A stretch of DNA of 64,000 nucleotides from Pseudonocardia sp. TRM90224 (GCF_021245725.1 NZ_JAJGSX010000035.1:31523-95522); one strand, 5' to 3'; shown: positions 33,869-42,619, numbered from the stretch's first letter. Notes: generated by a model not told the origin, from the sequence alone. Translations and numbers: made by a program.

Positions 33869-33912
33869 CTCTCTAACGTGACGCCCTGCCTCCCCGAGTT
33901 CGAAGGATCCCC

Positions 33913-35319
33913 GTGGTTTCTGAATACGGTCGACGCGATGTGCTCCGGATGATGGGCGTCGGCGGCGCCGCGGCCGCAGCTGCGGGCGCTCTCTCCGCAT
34001 GCGGTATCGGCGGCGGAGACACCGCAAACGGCGCGAACGAGGTGAGCGGCGCGTTCGACTGGAAGAAGGCGGCCGGCGCCACGATCTCGCTCCTGCAGAC
34101 GCCGCACCCCTACCAGGTGGCGTTCAAGCCGCTGCTCGCCGAGTTCACCGAGCTGACCGGCATCGAGGTGAAGGTCGACCTCGTCGCGGAGGCCGACTAC
34201 TTCACCCGGCTGGAGCTCGAGCTGGCCAACGGTGCCGGCAACTACGACGTCTTCATGACCGGCGCGTACTTCATCTGGACCTACGGGCCGCAGGGCTGGA
34301 TGGAGGACCTCCGGCCGTGGATCGACAACCCCGCCGCGACCGTCGGTGAGTACGACTTCGAGGACATCTACGAAGGCCTGCGCACCTCGACCGCGTGGGA
34401 CTTCCAGGTCGGCAACCCGCTCGGCCAGGGCGGCCAGTGGGCGATCCCGTGGGGCTTCGAGACGAGCGTCATCGCCTACAACAAGGCCGAGTTCGACCGT
34501 CGAGGCATCCTGCCCGCCGAGACGTTCGACAACCTCATCCAGCTCGCGACGGACCTGACCGATCGTTCGCAGAACCGCTACGGCATCGCGTTCCGCGGGT
34601 CCCGCTCGTGGGCGACGATCCACCCGGGCTTCATGACCCAGTTCACCAGGCAGGGCTGCGTCGACTTCACCAACGACAACGGCAAGCTCTCGGCGGCGAT
34701 GAACTCGCCGGGCGCCGTGGACTTCACGCAGAAGTGGGTCGACCTGGCCAAGGCCGCCGGTCCGACGTCCTGGACGACCTACGAGTACCCGAACTGCACC
34801 AGCGACCTCGGCGCCGGTACCGCATTGATGTGCTACGACGCCGACTCCGCCACGTACCCCGAGAACAAGCCGGGCAACAGCGCGCAGGCGGGCAACATCG
34901 CGTGGCACTCCGGGCCCCCCGGGCCGGACGGCAGCTACGGCACGAACCTGTGGACGTGGTCGCTCGCCATGGGCTCCGCGTCGAAGAAGAAGCTCGCGGC
35001 CTGGCTGTTCATCCAGTGGGCCACCGGCAAGGAGGCCCAGGCCAAGGCCGTGCAGACGGGCAAGCTCGGGTTCGCCGACCCGACCCGCAAGTCGGTGTTC
35101 GACGGCACGTTCAAGAACACCCTCGGTGGCTTCCCCGGCTACCAGGAGACGTTCGAGAAGGTGATCGACTCGACGTCGATCAAGTTCACACCGCAGACGA
35201 GCTTCTTCGAGACCACCGAGCAGTGGGCCGTCGCGCTGCAGGACATCTACGCGGGCGCGAGCGCGAGGGGTCGCCTCGACACCCTCGCGGAAGTGAACAC
35301 GCAGGCCGTCAGCGGCTGA
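33913..35319 (+). CDS. ABC sugar-type extracellular binding lipoprotein (Tat signal), orphan
   Basis: 468 residues. The N-terminus has a twin-arginine motif (YGRRDVLRM), a hydrophobic stretch, and a lipobox LSAC, so it is Tat-exported and lipid-anchored. The mature part is a family 1 solute-binding protein: ISLLQTPHPYQVAFKPLLAEFTELTG, VFMTGAYFIWTYGPQGWMEDL, PWGFETSVIAYNKAEF, and ALMCYDADSATYP. Such proteins capture sugars or polyols for ABC importers. No permease or ATPase gene is close, so it must serve a transporter encoded elsewhere. GTG 33913 keeps the signal complete. A strong hairpin follows the stop. Confidence 0.88.
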   Translation: MVSEYGRRDVLRMMGVGGAAAAAAGALSACGIGGGDTANGANEVSGAFDWKKAAGATISLLQTPHPYQVAFKPLLAEFTELTGIEVKVDLVAEADYFTRLELELANGAGNYDVFMTGAYFIWTYGPQGWMEDLRPWIDNPAATVGEYDFEDIYEGLRTSTAWDFQVGNPLGQGGQWAIPWGFETSVIAYNKAEFDRRGILPAETFDNLIQLATDLTDRSQNRYGIAFRGSRSWATIHPGFMTQFTRQGCVDFTNDNGKLSAAMNSPGAVDFTQKWVDLAKAAGPTSWTTYEYPNCTSDLGAGTALMCYDADSATYPENKPGNSAQAGNIAWHSGPPGPDGSYGTNLWTWSLAMGSASKKKLAAWLFIQWATGKEAQAKAVQTGKLGFADPTRKSVFDGTFKNTLGGFPGYQETFEKVIDSTSIKFTPQTSFFETTEQWAVALQDIYAGASARGRLDTLAEVNTQAVSG

Positions 35320-35333
35320 TCGATCCCGAACTT

Positions 35334-35392
35334 CCCCACCGTTTTGTGCACTTGCGCGCTCTGCGGGCGCGCAGGTGCACAAAACGGTGGGG
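35334..35392. terminator. bidirectional hairpin terminator
   Basis: CCCCACCGTTTTGTGCACTT... (35334-35359) pairs with 35367-35392 with a single mismatch over 26 bp. It fills the 82-bp gap between the stops of the convergent lipoprotein and SDR genes, 15 nt and 10 nt from them. Confidence 0.75.
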
Positions 35393-35401
35393 GGATTCGG
35401 G

Positions 35402-36163
35402 TTACGCGGCCGCGCCGCCGTCGACGACGAGGTCGGTGCCGACGGCGAACGCGGACTCCGGCGAGGCGAGGTAGAGCACCGCGGCGGCGATCTCGTCGAG
35501 AGTGCCGACGCGCCCGGCCGGGAGTGTGGTGGCGAGACGGGCGTCGCGGTCGGCCCGGGTCTCGCCGGCCCGGTACGACATCGTGGTGTCGGTGGGGCCG
35601 GGGCTCACGGTGTTGATCCGCACGCCCTCGCCGATGTGTGCGCGCGCCGCGGCCCGGCTCAACGTGTCGACGGCTGCCTTGGTCGCGGCGTACGCGGCGA
35701 GGGCCGGCGCCCGCCGGTAGAGGCCGGGTGTGGTCAGCACCGTGACGATCGCGCCGCCGCCGTGCTCCCGCATGTGCCGGATCTCGTGCTGCAGCGACAG
35801 CATCGTGCCGGTGAGGTTGGTGGCGATCAGCCGGTGCCATTCGTCCTCGTCGATGTCGCCGACCGCCCCCACCGCCCCGACGACGCCCGCCGCGTTGACC
35901 GCGATGTCGAGCCCGCCGTGCTGCGCGGCTGCCTCCGAGACGGCCCGCGCGATCTCCGGCGAGCTCGTGACGTCGCACGTCACGGCGAGGGCCTTCGCGC
36001 CGGCGGCCTCGATCAGCCCGACGGTCTCGGCGAGTGTCGACGGGGTGCGGCCGGCCACGGTGACGGCGGCGCCCTCGCGGGCGAACGCGAGCGCAACGGC
36101 CCGGCCGATCCCGCTGCCGCCGCCGGTGACGAGGACGGACCGGTCGGCAAAACGTGCAGGCAT
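35402..36163 (-). CDS. SDR-family oxidoreductase
   Basis: 253 residues. Cofactor motif TGGGSGIG at 14-21, an arginine in AGRTPSTL favouring NADPH, NAAGVVG near 90, and YAATKAAV near 158 with the catalytic Y and K. The usual serine before them seems replaced: the segment is IVTVLTTPGLYRRAP, offering threonine instead, which may weaken or change activity. The end AVGTDLVVDGGAAA is FabG-like. Same strand and 42 nt behind a TetR gene, with a shared operator-like motif in front of both. Confidence 0.88.
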   Translation of the reverse strand: MPARFADRSVLVTGGGSGIGRAVALAFAREGAAVTVAGRTPSTLAETVGLIEAAGAKALAVTCDVTSSPEIARAVSEAAAQHGGLDIAVNAAGVVGAVGAVGDIDEDEWHRLIATNLTGTMLSLQHEIRHMREHGGGAIVTVLTTPGLYRRAPALAAYAATKAAVDTLSRAAARAHIGEGVRINTVSPGPTDTTMSYRAGETRADRDARLATTLPAGRVGTLDEIAAAVLYLASPESAFAVGTDLVVDGGAAA

Positions 36164-36176
36164 CTCAAGATCTCCA

Positions 36177-36193
36177 GATCGATCGTTCTCGAA
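36177..36193. promoter_or_regulatory. operator-like motif before the SDR gene
   Basis: Read on the minus strand this is TTCGAGAACGATCGATC. Almost the same sequence lies before the TetR gene at 36806. It stands in the 42-bp gap between TetR stop and SDR start. Confidence 0.55.
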
Positions 36194-36205
36194 TAAGGTA
36201 CGTGA

Positions 36206-36796
36206 TCAGCGCAGCAGGGCCAGTGCCTGCCTCGTGGCGTCGCGGACGAGGGTGTCGGAGCCGGCGGCCTTCCCGGCCACCCTGACCCCTTGCAGGAACA
36301 CGACGAGCATGCGCGCCGTCGCGGCGGCGTCGAACGGCTCGGCCAGCTCGCCCTGCGCGCCGGCCCGGATCAGGGCCGACGTGAGCGCTGTCTCGAGCAG
36401 CTGCCAGCTGGCCTGCACGCGCCGGGCGGCGTCGGGGTCGTGCGGGGCCAGCTCCACCGCGGTGTTGGTGATGAAGCAGCCACGGGATCCGCTGGTCCCG
36501 GCCGCTTCCGCGGCAAACCGCTCGACGAGCGCCCGGACGGCCGGCAGGGCCGGGCCGGGCTGGGACATGGCGGTGACCAGCCCGGGGTCGACGATCTCGC
36601 GGTAGCGGTCGAGCGCCTTCAGGTAGAGCTCGCGCTTGCCGCCGAACGTCGCGTAGATGCTGGCCCGCGCGACGCCGAGGTGCTCGACGAGATCCGCCAT
36701 CGACGTCGACTCGTACCCGCGCTGCCAGAACAGCTCCAAGGCCGACTGCAGTGCGGTGTCGGGGTCGAACTCCTTGGTCCTGGGCACGATCGACAC
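36206..36796 (-). CDS. TetR-family regulator
   Basis: 196 residues from GTG 36796. The helix-turn-helix reads YESTSMADLVEHLGVARASIYATFGGKRELY, typical of the AcrR/YxaF-like group whose targets are often nearby oxidoreductases; the C-terminal domain has the GCFITNTAVELAPHDP motif common in that group (TetR_C_16/YxaF type). A start three codons later (GTG 36787) is also possible. It most likely represses itself and the SDR behind it, since the same TTC-A-GAACGA-CGATC motif precedes both. Confidence 0.87.
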   Translation of the reverse strand: MSIVPRTKEFDPDTALQSALELFWQRGYESTSMADLVEHLGVARASIYATFGGKRELYLKALDRYREIVDPGLVTAMSQPGPALPAVRALVERFAAEAAGTSGSRGCFITNTAVELAPHDPDAARRVQASWQLLETALTSALIRAGAQGELAEPFDAAATARMLVVFLQGVRVAGKAAGSDTLVRDATRQALALLR

Positions 36797-36805
36797 GCTA
36801 GCACG

Positions 36806-36823
36806 TTCAAGAACGAACGATCC
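36806..36823. promoter_or_regulatory. operator-like motif before the TetR gene
   Basis: TTCAAGAACGAACGATCC on the plus strand, matching the motif at 36177-36193 (opposite strand) in 14 of 17 positions. It begins 10 bp ahead of the TetR start codon. Confidence 0.55.
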
Positions 36824-36873
36824 AATTATGTCTGAACCCCAACTTATGACGTCCGATCGGGATCTACCACGAC

Positions 36874-38607
36874 ATGCAGCTCGAGCAGGGTCGGCATCGG
36901 CCGGGACCGCCCGCGCCGGGCACGTTCGGCCCGTACCGGCTCCAGGGTGTGATCGCCCGCAGCGCAACGGCCACCGTCCACCGGGCGATCGACGTCCGGC
37001 ATGGCGGGCGGACCGTCGCGCTCAAGCTGTTCGCCCCGCACCTGTCCCGCGACCCGGCCTTCCAGCACCGCTTCCGGGCCGACATGGCGCTGCTCAGCGG
37101 GCTGCGCCAGCCGCACGTCGTCCCGGTGCACAGCTACGGAACCCTCGACGGGGTCGTCTACCTCGACATGCGGTTGATCGAGGGTCCGAGCCTCGCCGCC
37201 ACCCGCCGCGAGGGCCGGCTCGATCCCCGGCGTGCCGCGACGATCGTCGAGCAGCTGGCCGAGACGACGGATGCGCTGGTCACGGCCGGGTTCGGGGTGC
37301 GCCCCATCGCGGCGGAGGACGTGCTGCTCGCCGGTGCGCCAGGGCGGGAGTTCGTCCACGTCGTCGGGCTCGGGCTGGGTCGGGCCACGGCAGCCGACCC
37401 GGCCGATCTGACGGACCTGACGCATCTGACGCAACTGGTCGGGCCGACCGCGCGCGTGGCCCGCCGCAGGTGGTGGCCGATCGCGGCTGTCGTCGCCGTG
37501 CTCGCGCTCGTGGCGGGCGGGGCCGTCTGGATCTCCCGTCCGGCGACACCGATCGTCCCGCCGGCGCCCGGGCAACTCCTTGCGCTGACCGCGGACTCCG
37601 CGGTGCGGCCGGCGGCGACGGCCGTCCTTGACGGGCGACCGGTGCTGGTCGGCGCGACCGGGGCAGCGATCCACTTCTGGGACCTCCGCACGGGCGCCGA
37701 GGCCGCGCGCCCGATCCCGATCACCGTGCACAGCCTCGACACGACCGTCATCGACGGGGATCCCGTCGTCGTCTCGCGCACCGGCGACCGGCGCATCCAC
37801 CTGCACCGGATCTCCGACGGGCAGGAGCTGGGTGCCCCGATCGGCGAGGCCGAACCGGTCGAGGAGCTGGGCGGTGTCCCCGTCTTCCCATGGGACGTCG
37901 ACGCGGCCGAGATCGACGGCCGGCCGGTGGTGGCCGCGGTGGAGCCGAACGCCGCCAGCAAGACGGTGCTGATCGGGCTGGGCTTCCGGGTGCTGGCGCT
38001 GGGCTCGGGAGAGCCGGTCGGTCCGCTCGTCGACGACGGCCAGCACATTCCGGCCGACCTCACCACCGTCGTGATCGGCGGGCGGACCGTCGTCGTCGAT
38101 CGTGGGACCGACCTGAGGCTGAGGATGTTCGACGCGGTGACCGGCACCCCGGTCGAGGTGCCGCACACGCGGGACGTGCCGGCCCAATCGGTCACCGTCG
38201 TAGCAGGCGCAGCCGGTCCCGTGCTCGTGATCGGCGGCGCGGACAACACCGTCCGGGCCGTCGACCTGACCACGGGGCAACCGGTGGGGCCGGTGCGCAT
38301 CGGGCACACCGCCGCCGTGACGCAGGTCGCGGCCGTCCGGCTGGGGGACCGGACGGTGATCATCTCGGTCGCGGGGGACAACACCGTCCGCTCGGAGACG
38401 CGGTTCTGGGACCTCGAGAGCGGCGCGCAGATCGGGCCCGTGCTCACCGGGCACCCGATCGCGAACGGCCTGCTCGGCACCGCGGAGGTCGACGGCGCAG
38501 AGGTTGACGGCGCAGAGGTTGACGGCAGGGCCGTGGTCGTGACGACCGCGACCGACGGTGCGGCGGTGTGGGACGTCGCGGCGCTCATCGGAGAGGGGAA
38601 GCGGTGA
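36874..38607 (+). CDS. pseudokinase with transmembrane helix and beta-propeller sensor
   Basis: 577 residues. The first 190 resemble a Ser/Thr kinase lobe (FGPYRLQGVIARSATATVHRAIDV, VALKLFAPHLSRDP), keeping the ATP-site lysine. Where HRDVKPxN is expected it has VRPIAAEDVLL, and where DFG is expected VVGLGLGRA; the C-lobe is short. It is therefore almost certainly inactive. A membrane helix (WWPIAAVVAVLALVAGGAVW, about 190-210) leads to an outside domain of repeats ending in WDL-x-x-G (HFWDLRTGAEA, RFWDLESGAQI), a WD-like propeller. First of three coupled kinase genes: GTGA overlap with the next. A VDGAE tandem lies near the end. Confidence 0.85.
   Translation: MQLEQGRHRPGPPAPGTFGPYRLQGVIARSATATVHRAIDVRHGGRTVALKLFAPHLSRDPAFQHRFRADMALLSGLRQPHVVPVHSYGTLDGVVYLDMRLIEGPSLAATRREGRLDPRRAATIVEQLAETTDALVTAGFGVRPIAAEDVLLAGAPGREFVHVVGLGLGRATAADPADLTDLTHLTQLVGPTARVARRRWWPIAAVVAVLALVAGGAVWISRPATPIVPPAPGQLLALTADSAVRPAATAVLDGRPVLVGATGAAIHFWDLRTGAEAARPIPITVHSLDTTVIDGDPVVVSRTGDRRIHLHRISDGQELGAPIGEAEPVEELGGVPVFPWDVDAAEIDGRPVVAAVEPNAASKTVLIGLGFRVLALGSGEPVGPLVDDGQHIPADLTTVVIGGRTVVVDRGTDLRLRMFDAVTGTPVEVPHTRDVPAQSVTVVAGAAGPVLVIGGADNTVRAVDLTTGQPVGPVRIGHTAAVTQVAAVRLGDRTVIISVAGDNTVRSETRFWDLESGAQIGPVLTGHPIANGLLGTAEVDGAEVDGAEVDGRAVVVTTATDGAAVWDVAALIGEGKR
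38485..38529. repeat. 15-bp tandem repeat inside the pseudokinase gene
   Basis: GAGGTYGACGGCGCA at 38485, 38500 and, with a changed end, 38515. It encodes repeated EVDGA in the propeller part and keeps the frame. Confidence 0.75.
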
Positions 38608-40655
38608 ACAGCACCAGGTTCGGGCCCTACGACCTCGAAGGCCTGATCGGCAAGGGCGGGATGGGTGAGGTGCACCGCGCCCGCGACCGCGAGCACGGCG
38701 GGCGGCTCGTCGCCGTCAAGCTCCTGCCGGAGGCGCTGTCGAGCGACCCGCAGTACCGGGCGCGCTTCCGGCGCGAAGCCGAGCACGCGGCCGGGCTGAC
38801 CGACGCGCACGTCCCGGTGATCCACCGCTACGGCGAGGTCGACGGCAGGCTGTTCCTCGACATGGAGTTCGTGCCCGGTCGCGAGCTGGATGCGCTGCTG
38901 AAGGACGGGCCGCTGCTGCCGTCGCTCGCGGTCGAGCTGGTCGGCCAGATCGCGTCGGCGCTCGACAGCGCACACCGCGCGGGGCTCGTCCACCGCGACG
39001 TCAAGCCGGCGAACGTGCTCGTCGACGAGTCGATCGCGGGCCGGCCGATGGTGAAGCTGATCGACTTCGGCATCGCGACCCCCGTCGACCCCGGCAGCCG
39101 CACGGCGCTCACCCGCACCGGCGCCGTGATCGGGACGCTCGCCTACATGGCCCCCGAGCGGTTCCTCGCGCAACCCGCCGGCCCGGCCGCCGACATCTAC
39201 GCGCTGGCCTGCGTGTTGTTCGAGCTGCTCACGGGACAACGCCCGTTCCCCGACCGGGGGTTGGAGGTGCTGCTGGCCGCACACGTGCAGGGCACCGTCC
39301 CGCGGCCGTCCGAGCGGCGCCCCGGCCTCCCCGGCGGCTTCGACGAGGTGGTCGCCCGCGGGATGGCCAAGGACCCGGCTGCCCGGTTCCCGCGTGCGGG
39401 GGCGCTCGCCGCAGCGGCTTGGACGGCGCTCGGCACACCGCCGGTCACCGTGCCCGTGAACGGCTACGCGTTGGTGAGCACGCCGACGGTCGTCCCGCTG
39501 GTCGTGCCGCTGCCCGACCCCGAGCCGGCGGCGCCGCCGCGGCGCAGGTCGTGGTTCGCCCCGGCCGGTCTCGGTGTTGTGGTCGGCGGGCTGGTGCTCG
39601 TGGCGGTCCTGCTCGTCGGGCTGCTCGTGCCCGCGGGCGGCGGCGATCCGATCGTGGCCGCACCCACGTCGACCGCGCCGGCCGAACCGGCTGCACCGGC
39701 CCCGGTCGTCCCGGCCGCGGGGATGATCGCCGACCGGACGTTCGTAGGGGTGGGGGGATCGGGGATCACCCCTGGCACGGACATGCTCGGCGGCCGGACG
39801 GTGCTGCTGACGACCGGTCGCGGCGGGCGGGTGCTCGACATGGTCACGGGCAAGCAGCTCGGCGCGGCGGAGGGCGGCAACGCGACCGTGGCCGAGCTGG
39901 GCGGCACCCCGGTGCTGCTGACGTCGGAGCTCGACTCGGTGATCCGGATCGCCGACCTCGCGACCGGCGTGCCGAGGACCACGACGCTGGCCGGGCACAC
40001 CGGGTCCGTCTGGGACATCGCAACGGGTGTCGTCGACGGGCGGGTCGTCGTCGCATCCTCGGCGTCCGACAAGACGGTGCGGTTCTGGGACCTCGAGACC
40101 GGGCGGCAGCGGGGCGAGCCGGTGCAGGCCGACGAGCTGACGCTGTTGCGCTTCGTGCAGATCGACGGGCGGGCTGCTGTCGTCGGGGCGAGCCGCACGT
40201 CGATCCGGGTGTGGGATGCCGCGACCGGCGCCCCGATCGGGCCGTCGCTCACGCCGACGGGCTCGTTCGACGGCATGCCGTTGGGAACCCTGGGCGGTCG
40301 GGTGGTCGCGGCGACGGAGGACAACGTGTATGCGGGTCCCGGCAAGCGCCGGGTGTTCACCTACGACGTCGCCACCGGCGCGAAGGTGGCCGAGACGGTC
40401 CTCGACTCGGCCGACTACTCCTCGCCGGTCGGGGTCGTCGAGATCAACGGGAGGGCGTTGCTGCTACGCGCGGACGGCCACGACGTCGTGCAGTACGACC
40501 TGGCGACAGGCGCTCCGGTCGGCGATCGGTACACCGGTCACGAAGCCGATGTGGGGTCGCTGACGGTGATCATGTCGGACGGCCGGCCCTACCTGCTCAC
40601 GACGTCCTCCGACAGCTCCATCCGCGTGTGGGACATGACGGCGAGGAACAGGTGA
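38604..40655 (+). CDS. receptor Ser/Thr protein kinase with beta-propeller sensor
   Basis: 683 residues and the canonical member of the trio. Glycine loop GKGGMGEVHRA, lysine in VAVKLLPEAL, catalytic HRDVKPANVLV (near 132), IDFGIATP (near 155), a normal activation loop with several threonines (SRTALTRTGAVIGT), and YMAPERF. One membrane helix (LGVVVGGLVLVAVLLVGLLV) near 330 leads to an outside seven-repeat-like propeller with motifs such as DKTVRFWDLETG and SSIRVWDM. PknB-like architecture with a WD-type sensor, found in many actinomycetes. The GTG start overlaps the upstream stop by 4 nt and the stop overlaps the next start by 1 nt, so the three are made together and may form hetero-oligomers. 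Confidence 0.9.
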   Translation: MNSTRFGPYDLEGLIGKGGMGEVHRARDREHGGRLVAVKLLPEALSSDPQYRARFRREAEHAAGLTDAHVPVIHRYGEVDGRLFLDMEFVPGRELDALLKDGPLLPSLAVELVGQIASALDSAHRAGLVHRDVKPANVLVDESIAGRPMVKLIDFGIATPVDPGSRTALTRTGAVIGTLAYMAPERFLAQPAGPAADIYALACVLFELLTGQRPFPDRGLEVLLAAHVQGTVPRPSERRPGLPGGFDEVVARGMAKDPAARFPRAGALAAAAWTALGTPPVTVPVNGYALVSTPTVVPLVVPLPDPEPAAPPRRRSWFAPAGLGVVVGGLVLVAVLLVGLLVPAGGGDPIVAAPTSTAPAEPAAPAPVVPAAGMIADRTFVGVGGSGITPGTDMLGGRTVLLTTGRGGRVLDMVTGKQLGAAEGGNATVAELGGTPVLLTSELDSVIRIADLATGVPRTTTLAGHTGSVWDIATGVVDGRVVVASSASDKTVRFWDLETGRQRGEPVQADELTLLRFVQIDGRAAVVGASRTSIRVWDAATGAPIGPSLTPTGSFDGMPLGTLGGRVVAATEDNVYAGPGKRRVFTYDVATGAKVAETVLDSADYSSPVGVVEINGRALLLRADGHDVVQYDLATGAPVGDRYTGHEADVGSLTVIMSDGRPYLLTTSSDSSIRVWDMTARNR

Positions 40656-42619
40656 TGACCGCATCACAGGCAGGCCAGGCAGGCCAAGCAGGCCGGGTGG
40701 CTGCGCAGTTCGGCTCGTACGCGCTCGAAGGGCTGATCGGCCGGGGCGGCATGGGCGAGGTGCACCGCGCCGTCGACACCGCGCACGACGGTCGGGTGGT
40801 GGCGCTGAAGCTGCTCCCTAGAGACGTCTCCGACGACCCGGAGCTGCGAGCGCGGTTCCGCTACGAGGCCGAGACGGTGGCCCGGCTCGGCGAGCCGCAC
40901 GTCATCCCCGTCCACGGCTACGGCGAGATCAACGGCCGGCTCTTCATCGACATGCAGCTGGTCGACGGGCCGGACCTCAGCGCGTTCCTCATCGCCACCG
41001 GGGCGCTGCGGGCGGAGATCGCGGTCGGCATCGTCGAGCAGGTAGCGGCGGCGCTCGACGCCGCACACGCCGCGGGGCTCGTGCACCACGACGTCAAGCC
41101 GTCGAACGTGCTGGTGCACCGGCCGGAGCCGGGGCGGGTGCCGCACGTCGTGCTCGCCGACTTCGGGATCGCGGGCGACGCCGCGGGCCTCGGCACGGTC
41201 GAGTACCTCGCGCCGGAGCGGATCCGCGGGCAACGCGGCGACCACCGGGTCGACGTCTACGCGCTGGCCTGCGTCCTGTTCGAGATGCTCACCGGCGCGC
41301 GCACGTTCGCGGGTGCCGAGCTGGCGGCGCAGGTCTACGGGCACCTCCACCGCCCGCCGACCCGCCCGTCGTCGATCGTCGCGGCGCTGCCGCCCGAGCT
41401 CGACGCCGTCGTCATGCGCGGGCTGGCGAAGGATCCCGATCAGCGTCCCGCTTCCGCCGGGGCGTTCGCGGCCGAGGCGCGGGCAGCGCTGGCACCCGTG
41501 GCCGGCGGGGGACTGTCCCGCCGGCGCGTGCTGATCGCCGCGGCGGTCGGCGCCGCCACCCTCGGCGGTGGGCTCGCGGTGTCCACGGCGGTGCGCGGCC
41601 GCGCGCCGTGGCAGCCGACCGGCGGGCCGGACGTCTCGCCGTCCGGCGCCGGCTCACCGCCGCAGCCGGTGGTCGAGGAGCGGGTGCTGGGCATCCGCAC
41701 CACCGAGACCGACCCGTTCGTGCTCGGCGCCGTCGGGCAGACGATCGTCGGGATCATCGCGACCGGCGACACGTTCCAGGCGTGGGACCTGCGGGCCGAC
41801 ACCCGGATCGGGCCACAGCTCCCGGCCGGGGTCGAGCAACACGCGCCCGCCGGCGTCGACAGCCTCGCGCTCGCCGACGTCGACGGCATCCCGATCATGT
41901 GCAGCACGCTGTTCGAGGCCACGGAGATCGTGTTCACCGACCTGCGGACCGGGCTGCCCTCCGGCGCGCCCGTCCGGCCGGCGAGCGCGCCGATCTCGAA
42001 GCTGACCAGCGCGGTGATCGACGGGGCCCCGGTGGTGGTCGCGGTGCACCGCGACGGCAAGGTCAGCCGGCACGACGTGCGGACCAGGCAGCCGCTCGGC
42101 CCGCCCGTCGAGATCGCGGACATCTCCACTCTGTTCCCGCCGGACGTCGCGTACCTCGGTGATCGGCCGTGCCTCGTCATCCAGCCGGGGCTGAAGGTGA
42201 CCGAACGCGCCGTCTGGGACGCGCGGACGATGCAGGAGATCAGCACCTACAGCGGCCTGGAGAGCACCCTCGCCGAGCTCGACGGCACGCCCGTCATGGT
42301 GGGCGCGTACGGCGCGATCTTCGTGCGTGATCTCGCCACCGGCGAGCAGCGGCGCCAGATCCCCGCGCCGGCCGCCACCATCGGCGCCGTCGCCGTGGTC
42401 GACGGCAGGCTGCTGGTCGCCGCGGGCGAGGACACGGGTGAGGTCTGGCTCTACGACGTTGCTGCGGGCACGCGGATCGGCTCACCGATGCGTGGGCACG
42501 AGGCGGAGCTGCGGGCAATGGGCGTGGTGCAACTCGGTGATCGGCCGGTGCTGGTGACCGCGTCGAAGGACAACTCCGTGCGGGTGTGGGACGTCGCGGT
42601 GCACGCCTACGGCGGATGA
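40655..42619 (+). CDS. Ser/Thr protein kinase with shortened activation loop and beta-propeller
   Basis: 654 residues. Kinase motifs GRGGMGEVHRA and VALKLLPRDV are intact; the catalytic loop is HHDVKPSNVLV with H in place of the usual R, and after ADFGIAG only about nine residues precede the V-E-Y-L-A-P-E segment, so the threonine-rich activation loop is missing. It could be constitutively active or weakly active. A hydrophobic stretch (VLIAAAVGAATLGGGLAVS, about 285-303) after LSRRR anchors the propeller, which ends in DNSVRVWDVAV. N-terminus has a QAG tandem. Start ATG 40655 overlaps the previous stop by one base (TGATG). Confidence 0.87.
   Translation: MTASQAGQAGQAGRVAAQFGSYALEGLIGRGGMGEVHRAVDTAHDGRVVALKLLPRDVSDDPELRARFRYEAETVARLGEPHVIPVHGYGEINGRLFIDMQLVDGPDLSAFLIATGALRAEIAVGIVEQVAAALDAAHAAGLVHHDVKPSNVLVHRPEPGRVPHVVLADFGIAGDAAGLGTVEYLAPERIRGQRGDHRVDVYALACVLFEMLTGARTFAGAELAAQVYGHLHRPPTRPSSIVAALPPELDAVVMRGLAKDPDQRPASAGAFAAEARAALAPVAGGGLSRRRVLIAAAVGAATLGGGLAVSTAVRGRAPWQPTGGPDVSPSGAGSPPQPVVEERVLGIRTTETDPFVLGAVGQTIVGIIATGDTFQAWDLRADTRIGPQLPAGVEQHAPAGVDSLALADVDGIPIMCSTLFEATEIVFTDLRTGLPSGAPVRPASAPISKLTSAVIDGAPVVVAVHRDGKVSRHDVRTRQPLGPPVEIADISTLFPPDVAYLGDRPCLVIQPGLKVTERAVWDARTMQEISTYSGLESTLAELDGTPVMVGAYGAIFVRDLATGEQRRQIPAPAATIGAVAVVDGRLLVAAGEDTGEVWLYDVAAGTRIGSPMRGHEAELRAMGVVQLGDRPVLVTASKDNSVRVWDVAVHAYGG

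Noticed and set aside
33687..33881. A 64-codon gene between the palindromic element and the lipoprotein gene
   Set aside because: No ribosome site, poor codon pattern, and it spans two operator-like repeats.
37158..39998. A 946-codon minus-strand frame opposite two kinases
   Set aside because: Low-complexity T/S/R-rich translation; the plus strand has clear kinase and propeller motifs.
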